This document shows, one piece after another, positions 1 through 10,349 of a stretch of 64,000 bases of DNA (within the stretch, counting starts at the first letter, position 1; each line of letters opens with the position of its first letter). A model generated the notes under the pieces. It was given only the letters and a program-made list of their open reading frames with translations. It searched no databases and was not told the DNA's origin. This stretch comes from Lentinula raphanica (lineage: Eukaryota; Basidiomycota; Agaricomycetes; Agaricales; Omphalotaceae): the NCBI GenBank assembly GCA_027919835.1, contig JANVFP010000022.1:952520-1016519 (forward strand). Reading direction: 5' to 3'. The translations under genes were made by a program, and so were the position numbers.

Positions 1-1219
1 CTACTTGTCCCTCTACTGCTACCTCTCGTACTCCAGCTGTACCACCTGAAGGTTCTCTCTCTACTACAATCACTCGTGCTTCAGGATCTCAAGCATCAGC
101 TCGTCGCAATCAACAAATTGTTTTCACTTTTTACCAAGCCTTGTCGTTTCTGCGCGCCACTCGAGATCAAGACCCCTTCTCTGGGAGCAACGCGACGAAG
201 AAAGCTGCATGGACAGCTGTTTTTGAGGCATTTCATTGTGCCGGTGGAGATTCAGATACTGGAGTTGATTGGATCAAGAAAAAGGTGAATGAGTTCATTG
301 ACTATCATGAGGTACGTCAACTTCTACCTATTATATGCTACTTCTACTCATATTCCACTGACAGAGTACAAAGCCTCAAGACAGTAGAGCCAATGAACTG
401 AAAGTGAAGGATGTATGTAGGCTTTCTTCACTCAGATCTGTTCTCTCATGTTGTGTTAGCCGAAAACAAGTGCAACAAGTATCGTTCGCCAAATAATGGA
501 TGTACCGGAAAACTGGACAACTCTTGCCTCATGCCTTGACAAGATATCCAAAAACCGTCTGAAGGGCAAGAACGAATCTGCCGAAGAAAGTGTGAAGCGT
601 CGTCAGGTAAAAAAGTTTTGCTTACACTTTATTATTACTCATTATCATGCTCTAAGGTCGAAGCGCGCAAGACCGCTATCGGGAAGGCTATAGTCGAAGC
701 TTCGCTTGCAACATTTTCTCGCGAGCTTGACCTCAAATCTCAACAATCCTCTACACCCGCCAAGGGTGCCAATCAGGTGATGCAGGATCCTGAGTCTGAC
801 GATGAAATCATGCTTCTCGATGATTCCGGCATCTTTATCCCCTTCAAGGTCACCGCTGATGTTAAAGTCAAGACCGAGGATGTTGAAATGATCATGGTAA
901 GTCATTATATGATACGAAGCTCACAAAACCTAAATGAGCTGTCAAGCAGGAAGCACCCACTCCTCCCGCTACCTCTACTTTGAGCCCCGCTACCTCTACT
1001 TCGAGTCCTACTTCCTCCCGTCGCAAGCGTACACTTGACCGCTCTGCTGATTTACTCAAAGATGCAAACCAGAACTTCTCCAAATCTCTCAAGCTTCAAG
1101 AGCGCATGATTGATGCTGCTGAAAATCAAAACAAGATTATGCAAGATCAACACCATGATCAGATGGATTTTCAGAATAGTCTTCTTTTAGTTTTCCGTGA
1201 TATGGTAAACACCAAATGA
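1..1219 (+). CDS. Harbinger accessory (SANT/Myb-like) protein, 5'-truncated copy
   Basis: Second protein of the Harbinger element; in this superfamily it is a SANT/Myb/trihelix-like DNA-binding partner of the transposase. Exons, read from GT-AG boundaries, are 1-311, 365-412, 460-606, 657-896 and 950-1219, all in phase 0. The introns are 47-53 nt. The first exon piece encodes the helix-rich segment containing NATKKAAWTAVFEAF, which looks like the DNA-binding domain. The tail (950-1219) is Ser/Thr-rich, then basic (SSRRKRTLDRS), then a predicted helix. Exon 3 here keeps five A residues near 550, so the frame reads through, whereas the complete copy at 5754-7153 has four and is frameshifted. 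The start codon and first exon lie outside the window. The domain name is inferred from family knowledge. Confidence 0.65.
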
Positions 1220-1642
1220 TTGTTTTTCTCTACCTTCTCTCTGCTGTCATTCAAACTGGAAACATGTATTGTATTGTACTCCTGTATCACGAATAGAAAC
1301 TGTATGTCATTGATCAATCATGAAAGTACTGATCTAAAGTGGGAGGTAGGCAGTTGAAGGCCTGTGAAACTTGGTTTGGACGAAGACAGTTCAAAGCGTT
1401 CGCAAGGAGAACACCTACACGGTAAAAGCGGCCCACAGGAGTCTGCAACAGTAACATCTTCCGCCAGTTATTGAGAAATGGCCAAAGGGTAACAATAACT
1501 CCAAACCCATGTTCGACCTCAATACGACATTGGCTCATAGCATAGTTCCATGCCTTCTGCTGTTCTGTGAGATTGTCGTCGGAGAACGGGCTAGCTAGAT
1601 GAGGTCCATAGCCATACGCTGGGTCACCAAATATGAGGAAGT
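1..1642. mobile_element. PIF/Harbinger element copy 1, truncated at both sides
   Basis: This stretch is an almost exact duplicate of 5936-7577 in the complete Harbinger element further right. Position 1 equals 5936, and the copies differ by one A in a homopolymer near 550. The left end runs off the window. The right end stops about 1642, where the sequence switches to the gag start of a DIRS element in the short shared stretch around TGAGCAAG. It carries the plus-strand accessory gene and the C-terminal third of the minus-strand transposase. No terminal inverted repeat is present here. The near identity implies a recent duplication, or possibly an assembly duplication. Confidence 0.8.
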
Positions 1643-1775
1643 TGTGAGCAAGGTCAAGGTGTCTGAAGGGCTTAGATGAGGCCTGATCAGCATGGATCTG
1701 GCTAGATTTGGACATGGAGGGTGTAGAGGCATGGATAGCAAGAGGATCTGGTGATTCAGAGCGATGGGGAGCCAT
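1314..1775 (-). pseudogene. Chimeric ORF: DIRS gag N-terminus fused to Harbinger transposase C-terminus
   Basis: A 153-residue open frame with an ATG at 1775. The first 43 or so residues match the N-terminus of the DIRS gag at 13949 (MAPHRSESPDPLAIHA). From about residue 45 the frame continues into Harbinger DDE transposase at NFLIFGDPAYGYG, keeping the second catalytic Asp and the final Glu (RIEVEHGFG). The first catalytic Asp and the helix-turn-helix region are absent, so it cannot be an active transposase. The fusion is in frame and would be expressed from the DIRS 5' region. It is probably a recombination by-product, but the frame has stayed open. Confidence 0.7.
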
Positions 1776-2210
1776 ACAGAGTGTTGAGATGAAGATGGTG
1801 CTCAGGGAGAGCAGGAGGATGAAGGAAAAAGAGGCAGATCAAGGTTAGATCTATGTAGATAAGAGTTAGTACAATGTAGAGGCTTATCAGACATGATCAG
1901 AGCGCACTGAGACACCAAAAACCCAAGATCTAACAAAGGAATCAACTTCTGCAGTGTCTGATCACCTTAGATCTGTCTGGATGTGCTTTGGTATCTGTTC
2001 AGTGTCTTGATGGTGAAAAATGCGAAATTTCATACCAGATTCCTGTATCTGAGACACCTCTGGAAGGCCTGTAGTCTGTACAGATGGAGGAATGTGCTGG
2101 ATGGTGAAATCAGGGCTCAAATAGAGCAAGGGGACATGCAGGCAGCCTCACCCAGGTCAGAGATGGTGGGGGAAGGAAAGGAAGAATGGGAGATCAAAAA
2201 CTGATGATGA
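1776..2210 (-). repeat. DIRS 5' leader module (U)
   Basis: Non-coding. It is directly upstream of the gag start on the minus strand. Near-identical copies lie at about 3713-4104 and 13950-14390, and an inverted copy at about 21720-22320. Recognisable by the AGATCAAGGTTAGATCTATG and GACACCAAAAACCCAAGATC stretches. I infer it is the 5' untranslated part of the DIRS family. No promoter motif is convincing. Confidence 0.6.
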
Positions 2211-2945
2211 AACTCGCTTTTACAGGCCTCTGCTCAGACCTCTGGCACCTGTAACAGCCACCATCAGGACCAGATCAACCCCATCATGATATGCCTGATG
2301 CATGTGAAGATGGGACCATGTGCAGCTATCAGCTGATGATCCAAGCGCCCCATAAGCGCTGGAAATGTCCGAAATATATCCAGAGACCCATGTGATGTGT
2401 CTAGGCATGGTCCAGAGTGATCTAGAGACTCTGGGAGTGAAATAACACTCAAGTCCGCTTTTTGTGTTTTGAGTGTGCAACTCGAAATGATGATTGCGGG
2501 AGAACCAGTGAACCAAATGCCTTCAAATTTGTTCTCATCCCGAAGAGGACATGGAGCCGCACATTTTCACTTAAGGCACCTAAGGGATCCATCCAGAACT
2601 GCATGGTGTAGCGCGAAATGTAAATCAAAAGCTCTATCAGAAGGTTCTGAGCACTTTGGTGAAAAAGTGTGCATAACTCCACACAGACTGGGTATCATCA
2701 CTAGGTCATAGTGGACAACTTGTAGGGGCAATAGAGCTCTGTATGCGTGCACAGTATAGTGGCAAGAGCACTTGAGGGTGGCCAGCAATTACGTGTATTC
2801 ATGTACACATTAGGTATGATGAAGGTGAAGACCTTCATGTACATACCTGGTGTGATGAATAGTGCACTATAAATGCTGGGAGATGATCTGTTGTTTGCAG
2901 AGGCCTGCAGAAAGGCTCCCTACCCTTGGAATCCGCCTTCATGTC
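2211..2945. repeat. DIRS end modules S and R
   Basis: S (about 2211-2451) runs from GAAACTCGCTTTTACAGGCC to the GTGAAATAACACTC stretch. R (about 2452-2945) runs from AGTCCGCTTTTTGTG to GGAATCCGCCTTCATGTCGA. R recurs at 4356-4826, 4957-5448, 5449-5624 plus 8574-8898, 14625-15120, and inverted at 20669-21165. S recurs next to most of them. No coding capacity is evident. R ends abruptly against a recombinase fragment at 2946. Confidence 0.6.
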
Positions 2946-3452
2946 GATCACAGAGGAACAATGCAGGCCTGGCTCCATGTAGTTTGTCCCTGATAGTACA
3001 GTATTCCCTGAGGAGAGACACTGGACTAGCCACTGCTTGATGACTTTGGAGAATATCTGTTCCATGGTAAAAAGGATCACTCTTGTGATAAGGCAAGTGG
3101 TAACCAGCTCTGCCATTCTCAAACTTGAGAGAGGCCCGCTTGATCACCTTACGCCAGTCACGCAGATCATGCTGATTAGGAACAGTGAGTTCACCAATGC
3201 AATGACAGCCATAGAAGCCACAGCTCATGAGAGTTGCAAAGAGAAGATCATCATAGGAGAGATGACGAGAGTCATAGAAGAGTTGGATATGAGATATTTG
3301 AAGAGGAGGCTTCCTCTTGACTGGATCAGCTCTAACTTTCTTGGAGCCTCTGATTGTAGCTTGAACCAGAGGATGAGCACGAGATTCATCAAAGTGAGGG
3401 TAGATTTGTTTAAGAAAGTGACGAGCACCAGAGAGATATTTGGCCTCTGCCT
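2946..3452 (-). pseudogene. DIRS tyrosine recombinase fragment
   Basis: About 170 residues homologous to the middle of the recombinase at 9366-9856. It starts in the SAM-like/catalytic junction (KYLSGARHFLKQIYPHF) and ends before the catalytic HxxR box, which is missing. The first catalytic arginine is also lost: the family motif GCHRIGEL here reads GCHCIGEL, because CGC became TGC, a CpG transition. It is flanked on both sides by end modules (R at 2945 and an ITR start at 3453), so it is an internal fragment trapped between termini. Inactive. Confidence 0.8.
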
Positions 3453-3532
3453 TTTGCACTCAGGAATCAGAGCTCAAATAGAGCAAGGGGACATGCTGGC
3501 AGCCTCACCCAGGTCAGAGATGGTGGGGGAAG
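3453..3532. repeat. Chimeric ITR/U scrap
   Basis: The first 24 bases match the DIRS terminus (CCTCTGCCTTTTGCACTCAG). They are followed by about 55 bases matching the end of module U (CAGCCTCACCCAGGTCAGAG), then a second terminus starts at 3533. This looks like a template-switch or recombination joint rather than an independent element. Confidence 0.5.
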
Positions 3533-4826
3533 CCTCTGCCTTTTGCACTCAGGTGGGACAGGAAGTTAGAGTTAGCCAACACTGGGCCAAAGCCCATAAC
3601 ATTCAGAGCGGATCATGGAGGGCTACATAATGGTACAGGATAGGTAAGGATGTAGCTACATACCACTACATATATACAAACACTGAGAACATGCATGATA
3701 TGAGGGAGAGGAGGGAGGGTGAAGGAAAAAGAGGCAGATCAAGGTTAGATCTATGTAGATAAGAGTTAGTACAATGTAGAGGCTTATCAGACATGATCAG
3801 AGCGCACTGAGACACCAAAAACCCAAGATCTAACAAAGGAATCAACTCCTAGAGTGTCTGATCACCTTAGATCTGTCTGGATGTGCTTTGATGTCTGTTC
3901 AGTATCTTGATGGTGAAAAATGCGAAATTTCATACCAGATTCCTGTATCTGAGACACCTCTGGAAGGCCTGTAGTCTGTACAGATGGAGGAATGTGCTGG
4001 AGAGTGAAATCAGGGCTCAAATAGAGCAAGGGGACATGCAGGCAGCCTCACCCAGGTCAGAGATGGTGGGGGAAGGAAAGGAAGAATGGGAGATCAAAAA
4101 CTGATGGGCAAACTCGCTTTTACAGGCCTCTGCTCAGACCTCTGGCACCTGTAACAGCCACCATCAGGACCAGATCAACCCCATCATGATATGCCTGATG
4201 CATGTGAAGATGGTATCATGTGCAGCTATCAGCTGATGATCCAAGCGCCCCATAAGCGCTGGGAATGTCCGAAATATTGCCAGAGACCCATGTGATGTGT
4301 CTAGGCATGGTCCAGAGTGATCTAGAGACTCTGGGAGTGAAATAACACTCAAGTCCGCTGTTTGTGTTTTGAGTGTGCAACTTGAAATGACGATTGCGGA
4401 AGAACCAGTGAACCAAATGCCTTCAAATTTGTTCTCATCCCGAAGAGGACATAGAGCCACACATTTATACTTAAGACACCTAAGGGATTCATCCAGAACT
4501 GCGTGGTGTAGAGCGCAATGTAAATCAAAAGCTCTATCAGAGGATTCTGAGCACTTTGGTGAAAAAGTGTGCATAACTCCACACAGACTGGGTATCATTA
4601 CTAGGTCATAGTGGACAACTTGTAGGGGCAATAGAGCTCTGTATGCGTGCACAGTATAGTGGCAAGAGCTCTTGAGGGTGGCCAGCAATTAAGTGTATTC
4701 ATGTACACATTAGGTATGATGAAGGTGAAGACCTTCATGTACATACCTGTTGTGATGAATAGTGCACTATAATTGCTGGGAGATGATCTGTTGTTTGCAG
4801 AGGCCTGCAGAAAGGCTCCCTACCCT
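3533..4826. mobile_element. Non-autonomous DIRS-derived unit (ITR-U-S-R)
   Basis: The order is terminal repeat (3533-3712), leader module U (3713-4104), S (4105-4355) and R (4356-4826). The same order occurs inverted at 22504 down to 20669, there inserted cleanly inside a copia relic. This makes ITR-U-S-R a recurring unit of about 1.3 kb without coding capacity. Homology to the ends of the full DIRS element at 8899-15923 shows where it came from. Mobilisation by a DIRS recombinase is inference. Confidence 0.55.
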
Positions 4827-5624
4827 CAGCTATCAGCTGATGATCCAAGCGCCCCATAAGCGCTGGGAATGTCCGAAATATTGCCAGAGACCCATGTGAT
4901 GTGTCTAGGCATGGTCCAGAGTGATCTAGAGACTCTGGGAGTGAAATAACACTCAAGTCCGCTTTTTGTGTTTTGAGTGTGCAACTCGAAATGACGATTG
5001 TGGGAGAGCCAGTGAACCAAATGCCTTCAAATTTGTTCTCATCCCGAAGAGGACATGGAGCCGCATATTTTCACTTAAGACACCCAAGGGATCCATTCAG
5101 AACTGCGGGGTGTAGAGCGAAATGTAAATCAAAAGCTCTATTAGAGGATTCTGAGCACTTTGGTGAAAAAGTGTGCATAACTCCACACAGACTGGGTATC
5201 ATCACTAGGTCATAGTGGACAACTTGTAGGGGCAATAGAGCTCTGTATGCGTACACAGTATAGTGGCAAGAGCACTTGAGGGTGGCCAGCAATTAAGTGT
5301 ATTCATGTACACATTAGGTATGATGAAGGTGAAGACCTTCATGTACATACCTGTTGTGATGAATAGTGCACTATAATTGCTGGAAGATGATCTGTTGTTT
5401 GCAGAGGCCTGCAGAAAGGCTCCCTACCCTTGGAATCCGCCTTCATGTCGAGTCCGCTTTTTGTGTTTTGAGTGCGCAACTCGAAATGACGATTGCAGGA
5501 GAACCAGTGAGCCAAATGCCTTCAAATTTGTTCTCATCCCAAAGAGGACATGGAGCCGCATATTTTTACTTAAGACACCTAAGGGATCTGTCCAGAACTG
5601 CGTGGTGTAGAGCGAGATGTAAAT
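4827..5624. repeat. Tandem S/R modules
   Basis: The distal half of S (4827-4956) is followed by a full R (4957-5448) and then the first 176 bases of another R (5449-5624). The last R continues at 8574 after the Harbinger insertion. Junctions fall repeatedly at the R end (CCTTCATGTCGA). Short open frames here are shared by all R copies in drifting frames, so I regard them as non-coding. Confidence 0.6.
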
Positions 5625-5753
5625 AGAGAATATTTGCAGCCGGCTGGCGTCTCGTCGCCGTACCGGCACACACGTGTAGTCACGTTACTTGAACGTATTG
5701 TGAATGTCAAACAAGCTGCTGCTCTTCCTCACATCCACCACAACTTCTCTCAT

Positions 5754-7153
5754 ATGTCTTCATTCTCCGCTGAACAGTTCCAATTTCTGGCCAAACTCCC
5801 TTCGGACATTAGTGCCGCGGTACTTCAGGGTCAATTTTCTTTTGACTCAGCTGTACAGGCAGCTCTCAATGTACGCTTGATTCTGCCACTCTAAATATCC
5901 GCTAACCAGATATCTTTGACTGTCATAGGTACCTTCTACTTGTCCCTCTACTGCTACCTCTCGTACTCCAGCTGTACCACCTGAAGGTTCTCTCTCTACT
6001 ACAATCACTCGTGCTTCAGGATCTCAAGCATCAGCTCGTCGCAATCAACAAATTGTTTTCACTTTTTACCAAGCCTTGTCGTTTCTGCGCGCCACTCGAG
6101 ATCAAGACCCCTTCTCTGGGAGCAACGCGACGAAGAAAGCTGCATGGACAGCTGTTTTTGAGGCATTTCATTGTGCCGGTGGAGATTCAGATACTGGAGT
6201 TGATTGGATCAAGAAAAAGGTGAATGAGTTCATTGACTATCATGAGGTACGTCAACTTCTACCTATTATATGCTACTTCTACTCATATTCCACTGACAGA
6301 GTACAAAGCCTCAAGACAGTAGAGCCAATGAACTGAAAGTGAAGGATGTATGTAGGCTTTCTTCACTCAGATCTGTTCTCTCATGTTGTGTTAGCCGAAA
6401 ACAAGTGCAACAAGTATCGTTCGCCAAATAATGGATGTACCGGAAAACTGGACAACTCTTGCCTCATGCCTTGACAAGATATCCAAAACCGTCTGAAGGG
6501 CAAGAACGAATCTGCCGAAGAAAGTGTGAAGCGTCGTCAGGTAAAAAAGTTTTGCTTACACTTTATTATTACTCATTATCATGCTCTAAGGTCGAAGCGC
6601 GCAAGACCGCTATCGGGAAGGCTATAGTCGAAGCTTCGCTTGCAACATTTTCTCGCGAGCTTGACCTCAAATCTCAACAATCCTCTACACCCGCCAAGGG
6701 TGCCAATCAGGTGATGCAGGATCCTGAGTCTGACGATGAAATCATGCTTCTCGATGATTCCGGCATCTTTATCCCCTTCAAGGTCACCGCTGATGTTAAA
6801 GTCAAGACCGAGGATGTTGAAATGATCATGGTAAGTCATTATATGATACGAAGCTCACAAAACCTAAATGAGCTGTCAAGCAGGAAGCACCCACTCCTCC
6901 CGCTACCTCTACTTTGAGCCCCGCTACCTCTACTTCGAGTCCTACTTCCTCCCGTCGCAAGCGTACACTTGACCGCTCTGCTGATTTACTCAAAGATGCA
7001 AACCAGAACTTCTCCAAATCTCTCAAGCTTCAAGAGCGCATGATTGATGCTGCTGAAAATCAAAACAAGATTATGCAAGATCAACACCATGATCAGATGG
7101 ATTTTCAGAATAGTCTTCTTTTAGTTTTCCGTGATATGGTAAACACCAAATGA
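5754..7153 (+). pseudogene. Harbinger accessory (SANT/Myb-like) protein, one frameshift
   Basis: Exons are 5754-5870, 5929-6246, 6300-6347, 6395-6540, 6591-6830 and 6884-7153, joined by GT-AG introns of 47-58 nt. All junctions are phase 0. The protein would be about 379 residues: a short N-terminal helix segment, a Ser/Thr/Pro-rich linker, a SANT/trihelix-like domain (from FYQALSFLRATR to KKVNEFIDYHE), an acidic stretch (DPESDDEIMLLDD), then a basic and helical tail. The ATG at 5754 is the first in frame and begins MSSFSAEQFQF. One A is missing near 6489 relative to the copy at 1-1219, which shifts the frame in exon 4. This may be a true lesion or a homopolymer error. In PIF/Harbinger systems this partner carries the transposase to the nucleus and to the TIRs. 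Confidence 0.7.
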
Positions 7154-7247
7154 TTGTTTTTCTCTACCTTCTCTCTGCTGTCATTCAAACTGGAAACATG
7201 TATTGTATTGTACTCCTGTATCACGAATAGAAACTGTATGTCATTGA

Positions 7248-8474
7248 TCAATCATGAAAGTACTGATCTAAAGTGGGAGGTAGGCAGTTGAAGGCCTGTG
7301 AAACTTGGTTTGGACGAAGACAGTTCAAAGCGTTCGCAAGGAGAACACCTACACGGTAAAAGCGGCCCACAGGAGTCTGCAACAGTAACATCTTCCGCCA
7401 GTTATTGAGAAATGGCCAAAGGGTAACAATAACTCCAAACCCATGTTCGACCTCAATACGACATTGGCTCATAGCATAGTTCCATGCCTTCTGCTGTTCT
7501 GTGAGATTGTCGTCGGAGAACGGGCTAGCTAGATGAGGTCCATAGCCATACGCTGGGTCACCAAATATGAGGAAGTTGCGGTCGTGAGGAGGAGCATGGA
7601 CAGGGACATCTGGTCGGAACGCGAATGTTGCGAGCTTGTCAAGCAGTTGGCTGGAAGTGAGAAGATAATTATCATTTCGGCGACCTTCGAAAGGACCAGC
7701 TAGATTGCCTATGATACCATTCGGGAGTACAAGAGCTTGGTATTTGAGTGCATGCATCTTCTTGTATCCATTGTATGCGACATTTTGTCCCCAGCCCGGA
7801 CGACAGACCTTGCGGATTGTACAGTCAAGGAAGGCAAAACAATTTTTCAAGGGACAGCCAAGGCTAGAGACTGCATCGGCATATACCAGAAGCCTGTCTG
7901 GATGAAGAATTCCAGCCTGGTCGCAGTCGAGTAGGTGTTTCCACCGTTCGTCGAGGAAATGGGTTAACCATGTGAAGATTTCGGAGATTGCAGATTGTGA
8001 ACGATTGTATTTAGATGCAAGTTCGAATTCGTCACAACCAGTCCGGAAACGTACAAGGAGTAGCGCAAAAGCTTCGATAGATGTGAATGTATATCGACTC
8101 CGGGTGCGAATCAAATCAGGCAAATCGAGGATATCGACCAGTTCAATGATCTCGGATGCTGTGAATCTTGATCAAAGGATGTTGAGCAGTGATAGATTCA
8201 AGATGGCTATGATAGTATACCTAAAGGCCCAAACACAATGTCGGTTGGATAATCCAAAAAGGTATTCTGCAGTAATTCATTCCCCTCCTTGTTCTGGGCG
8301 AGGCCGCTCCTCATTTGCTTGGCTCATATTATGATGATGAATGAGAGCGTGTAGGAAGTTCTGCTGGCTCCCAAAGATGACTGCTGCAGCTGTAGAGCTG
8401 TTGGACTGCTTGACTTGATTCTGACTATGCACAAATGGCAAAGATGCCAGCAACAATTGGAGCGATATGGGCAT
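7248..8474 (-). pseudogene. PIF/Harbinger DDE transposase (DDE_Tnp_4 type), in-frame stop
   Basis: Cut-and-paste transposase. Exon 2 (8166-7248) holds a helix-turn-helix-like segment (NRSQSAISEIFTWL) and the catalytic triad: Asp in FLDCTIRKVCRPG, Asp in FGDPAYGYG, Glu in RIEVEHGFG. YNGYKKMHALKYQ and GPFEGRRNDNYLL are family landmarks. A GT-AG intron lies at 8220-8167 (54 nt), and removing it joins ITAEYLFG...VWAFR to FTASEIIELVDIL in frame. The upstream exon (8474-8221) starts at an ATG but has an in-frame TGA at 8277-8279 just before ITAEYLFG. Intact relatives would read through this point. The C-terminus is complete. The copy is therefore probably dead unless translation starts downstream of the stop. 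Confidence 0.85.
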
Positions 8475-8573
8475 TGATAGAGAACATATCGATCACATGT
8501 GAATTTCTAGATCGAGTATCTCAAAACTGTCACTGAACCGTGCGCCGATTTTAACCGGCTGCAAATATTCTCT

Positions 8574-8898
8574 AATCAAAAGCTCTATCAGACCATTCTG
8601 AGCACTTTGGTGAAAAAGTGTGCATAACTCCACACAGACTGGGTATCATCACTAGGTCATAGTGGACAACTTGTAGGGGCAATAGAGCTCTGTATGTGTG
8701 CACAGTATAGTGGCAAGAGCTCTTGAGGGTAGCCAGCAATTAAGTGTATTCATGTACACATTAGGTATGATGAAGGTGAAGACCTTCATGTACATACCTG
8801 TTGTGATGAATAGTGCACTATAATTGCTGGGAGATGATCTGTTGTTTGCAGAGGCCTGCAGAAAGGCTCCCTACCCTTGGAATCCGCCTTCATGTCGA
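8574..8898. repeat. R module, right part (split by Harbinger)
   Basis: Continues the R copy that begins at 5449; the two parts join when the Harbinger element and one AAT are removed. It ends with CCTTCATGTCGA directly against the left terminus of the full DIRS element at 8899. No gene seen. Confidence 0.7.
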
Positions 8899-9065
8899 CC
8901 TCTGCCTTTTGCACTCAGGTGGGACAGGAAGTAAGAGTTAGCCAACACTGGGCCAAAGCCCATAACATTCAGAGCGGATCATGGAGGGCTATAAATTGCT
9001 AAGAGATGTTGTTGAGGGGTGGATGGTGGTGAAAGAAAATGTGAATGAGACGCGAGGCAAATGGT
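8899..9065. repeat. DIRS left inverted terminal repeat
   Basis: Begins CCTCTGCC at 8899. The GTTAGCCAACACTGGGCCAA and GAAAGAAAATGTGAATGAGA stretches reappear inverted at 15478-15619. Another copy with a different inner part begins at 3533, and an inverted one ends at 22504. Confidence 0.75.
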
Positions 9066-9115
9066 TGTGTTGATAATCAGATTGGATGGTGTTACAATAG
9101 TACAGGTATACAGTG

Positions 9116-10349
9116 TCAAGATCTTTGGGCTTGTTTGAGTGAAGCTAGTTGTAGTTCTGCCCTTACTGTAGGATTGTCTCTGATATATATTTTCCAAGCT
9201 GTAGAAGACCAATGTCCTAAAGCCATAATCACAGATTCAGAAAGACCAAGTCTGGCATAAAAGGTTGCACCACCAGCTCTAAGTGAATGTTCACCAAACT
9301 CCCTACCAACATAAGCAAAGAACCTGGATTCAACCCAGGATCTAGTGGGGAGTGTTCCATCTTCACAGAGGAACAATGCAGGCCTGGCTCCATGTAGTTT
9401 GTCTCTGATAGTACAGTATTCTTTGTGGAGAGACACAGGACTAGCCACTGCTTGATGACTTTGGAGAATATCTGTTCCATGGTAAAAAGGATCACTCTTG
9501 TGATAAGGCAAGTGGTAACCAGCTCTGCCATTCTCAAACTTGAGAGAGGCCCGCTTGATCACCTTACGCCAGTCACACAGATCATGCTGATTAGGAACAG
9601 TGAGTTCACCAATGCGGTGACAGCCATAGAAGCCACAGCTCATGAGAGTTGCAAAGAGAAGATCATCATAGGAGAGATGACGAGAGTCATAGAAGAGTTG
9701 GATATGAGATATTTGAAGAGGAGGCTTCCTCTTGACTGGATCAGCTCTAACTTTCTTAGAGCCTCTGATTGTAGCTTGAACCAGAGGATGAGCACGAGAC
9801 TCATCAAAGTGAGGGTAGAGTTGTTTGAGAAAGTGACGAGCACCAGAGAGATATTTAGGGCCAGAGGCAATGTGTCTGGATGTGTACATCAGGAAAAATC
9901 TATCTAGGCCCAGGTTGCCTGGAGACACCCCCAAAATCTCAGGCAGTTTCAAGTTCTTGAAATGATTTTAAGTCAACCTTATGTCTTCAGGCTTATCTGA
10001 GTTGCTTTGAAAATCTTTGGAAATCTTTGAGAATCTTTGGGAAGCCTGGGAAGCCTAAGCTTTTGGGGGGTGTCTCTAGGCTTTCTGGGCCCAAGGTATT
10101 TTTCCTGATGTAGGCAATGTATCTGGAGAGTGTGGATGAAGTAGGATCCAGATCAAGCTTATGTGAGGTGCAGAAGTGGATGTAATCTCTAGCACCTGTA
10201 GTATAGTTCTGTTTAGTAGACTTTTCAATGGCATGGGCTTGAAGGAATAACACCAAGTCATCTAACTTGTGCAAGTCCATTGGAGGGTGAGCAGAGCGCC
10301 CTTGTCTCTTCCTCTGCTCACCCATGGCCTCTAAAAGGACTCTCTCCAT
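9116..10349 (-). pseudogene. DIRS tyrosine recombinase, split by a miniature element
   Basis: Integrates DIRS DNA by tyrosine recombination in place of an integrase. The N-terminal part (10349-10111) carries the SAM-like fold ending SRYIAY. After the 224-bp insertion (9887-10110) it resumes as TSRHIASGPKYLSGARHF. Removing the insertion with one TA rejoins the frame exactly. Catalytic residues are visible: Arg in CHRIGEL, the HSLR box, GHWSS, and the nucleophile Tyr in WKIYIRDN. The C-terminus ends SLKQAQRS. The start overlaps the end of the RT ORF by 19 nt. Apart from the insertion it looks functional, so the hit is likely recent relative to the coding sequence. Confidence 0.88.
9887..10110. 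mobile_element. CATCAGG miniature element (type 1) in DIRS recombinase
   Basis: Termini are CATCAGGAAAAAT and ATTTTTCCTGATG. The TA duplication is at 9885-9886 and 10111-10112. 224 bp, no coding capacity. Subterminal GGAGACACCCCC and its complement form a second inverted block. Sister copies are at 16361-16575, 21973-22187 (reversed) and 22919-23142. Confidence 0.85.

Larger units (their letters stand above)
5625..8573. mobile_element. Complete PIF/Harbinger element
   Basis: It is bounded by perfect 19-bp terminal inverted repeats, AGAGAATATTTGCAGCCGG at 5625-5643 and its complement at 8555-8573. The 3-bp target duplication AAT is at 5622-5624 and 8574-8576. The empty site is preserved in other R copies (GATGTAAATCAAAAGC), confirming the boundary. 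The element has two convergent genes: an accessory DNA-binding protein on plus (5754-7153) and a DDE transposase on minus (7248-8474). A 3-bp duplication, two genes and short TIRs are diagnostic of PIF/Harbinger. Both genes carry one disabling lesion, so this copy is probably immobile by itself. Confidence 0.9.

Noticed and set aside
9885..10112. Assignment of the CATCAGG elements to Tc1/mariner because of a TA duplication
   Set aside because: Other copies duplicate TG, GA, TC and AG, so TA is not required.
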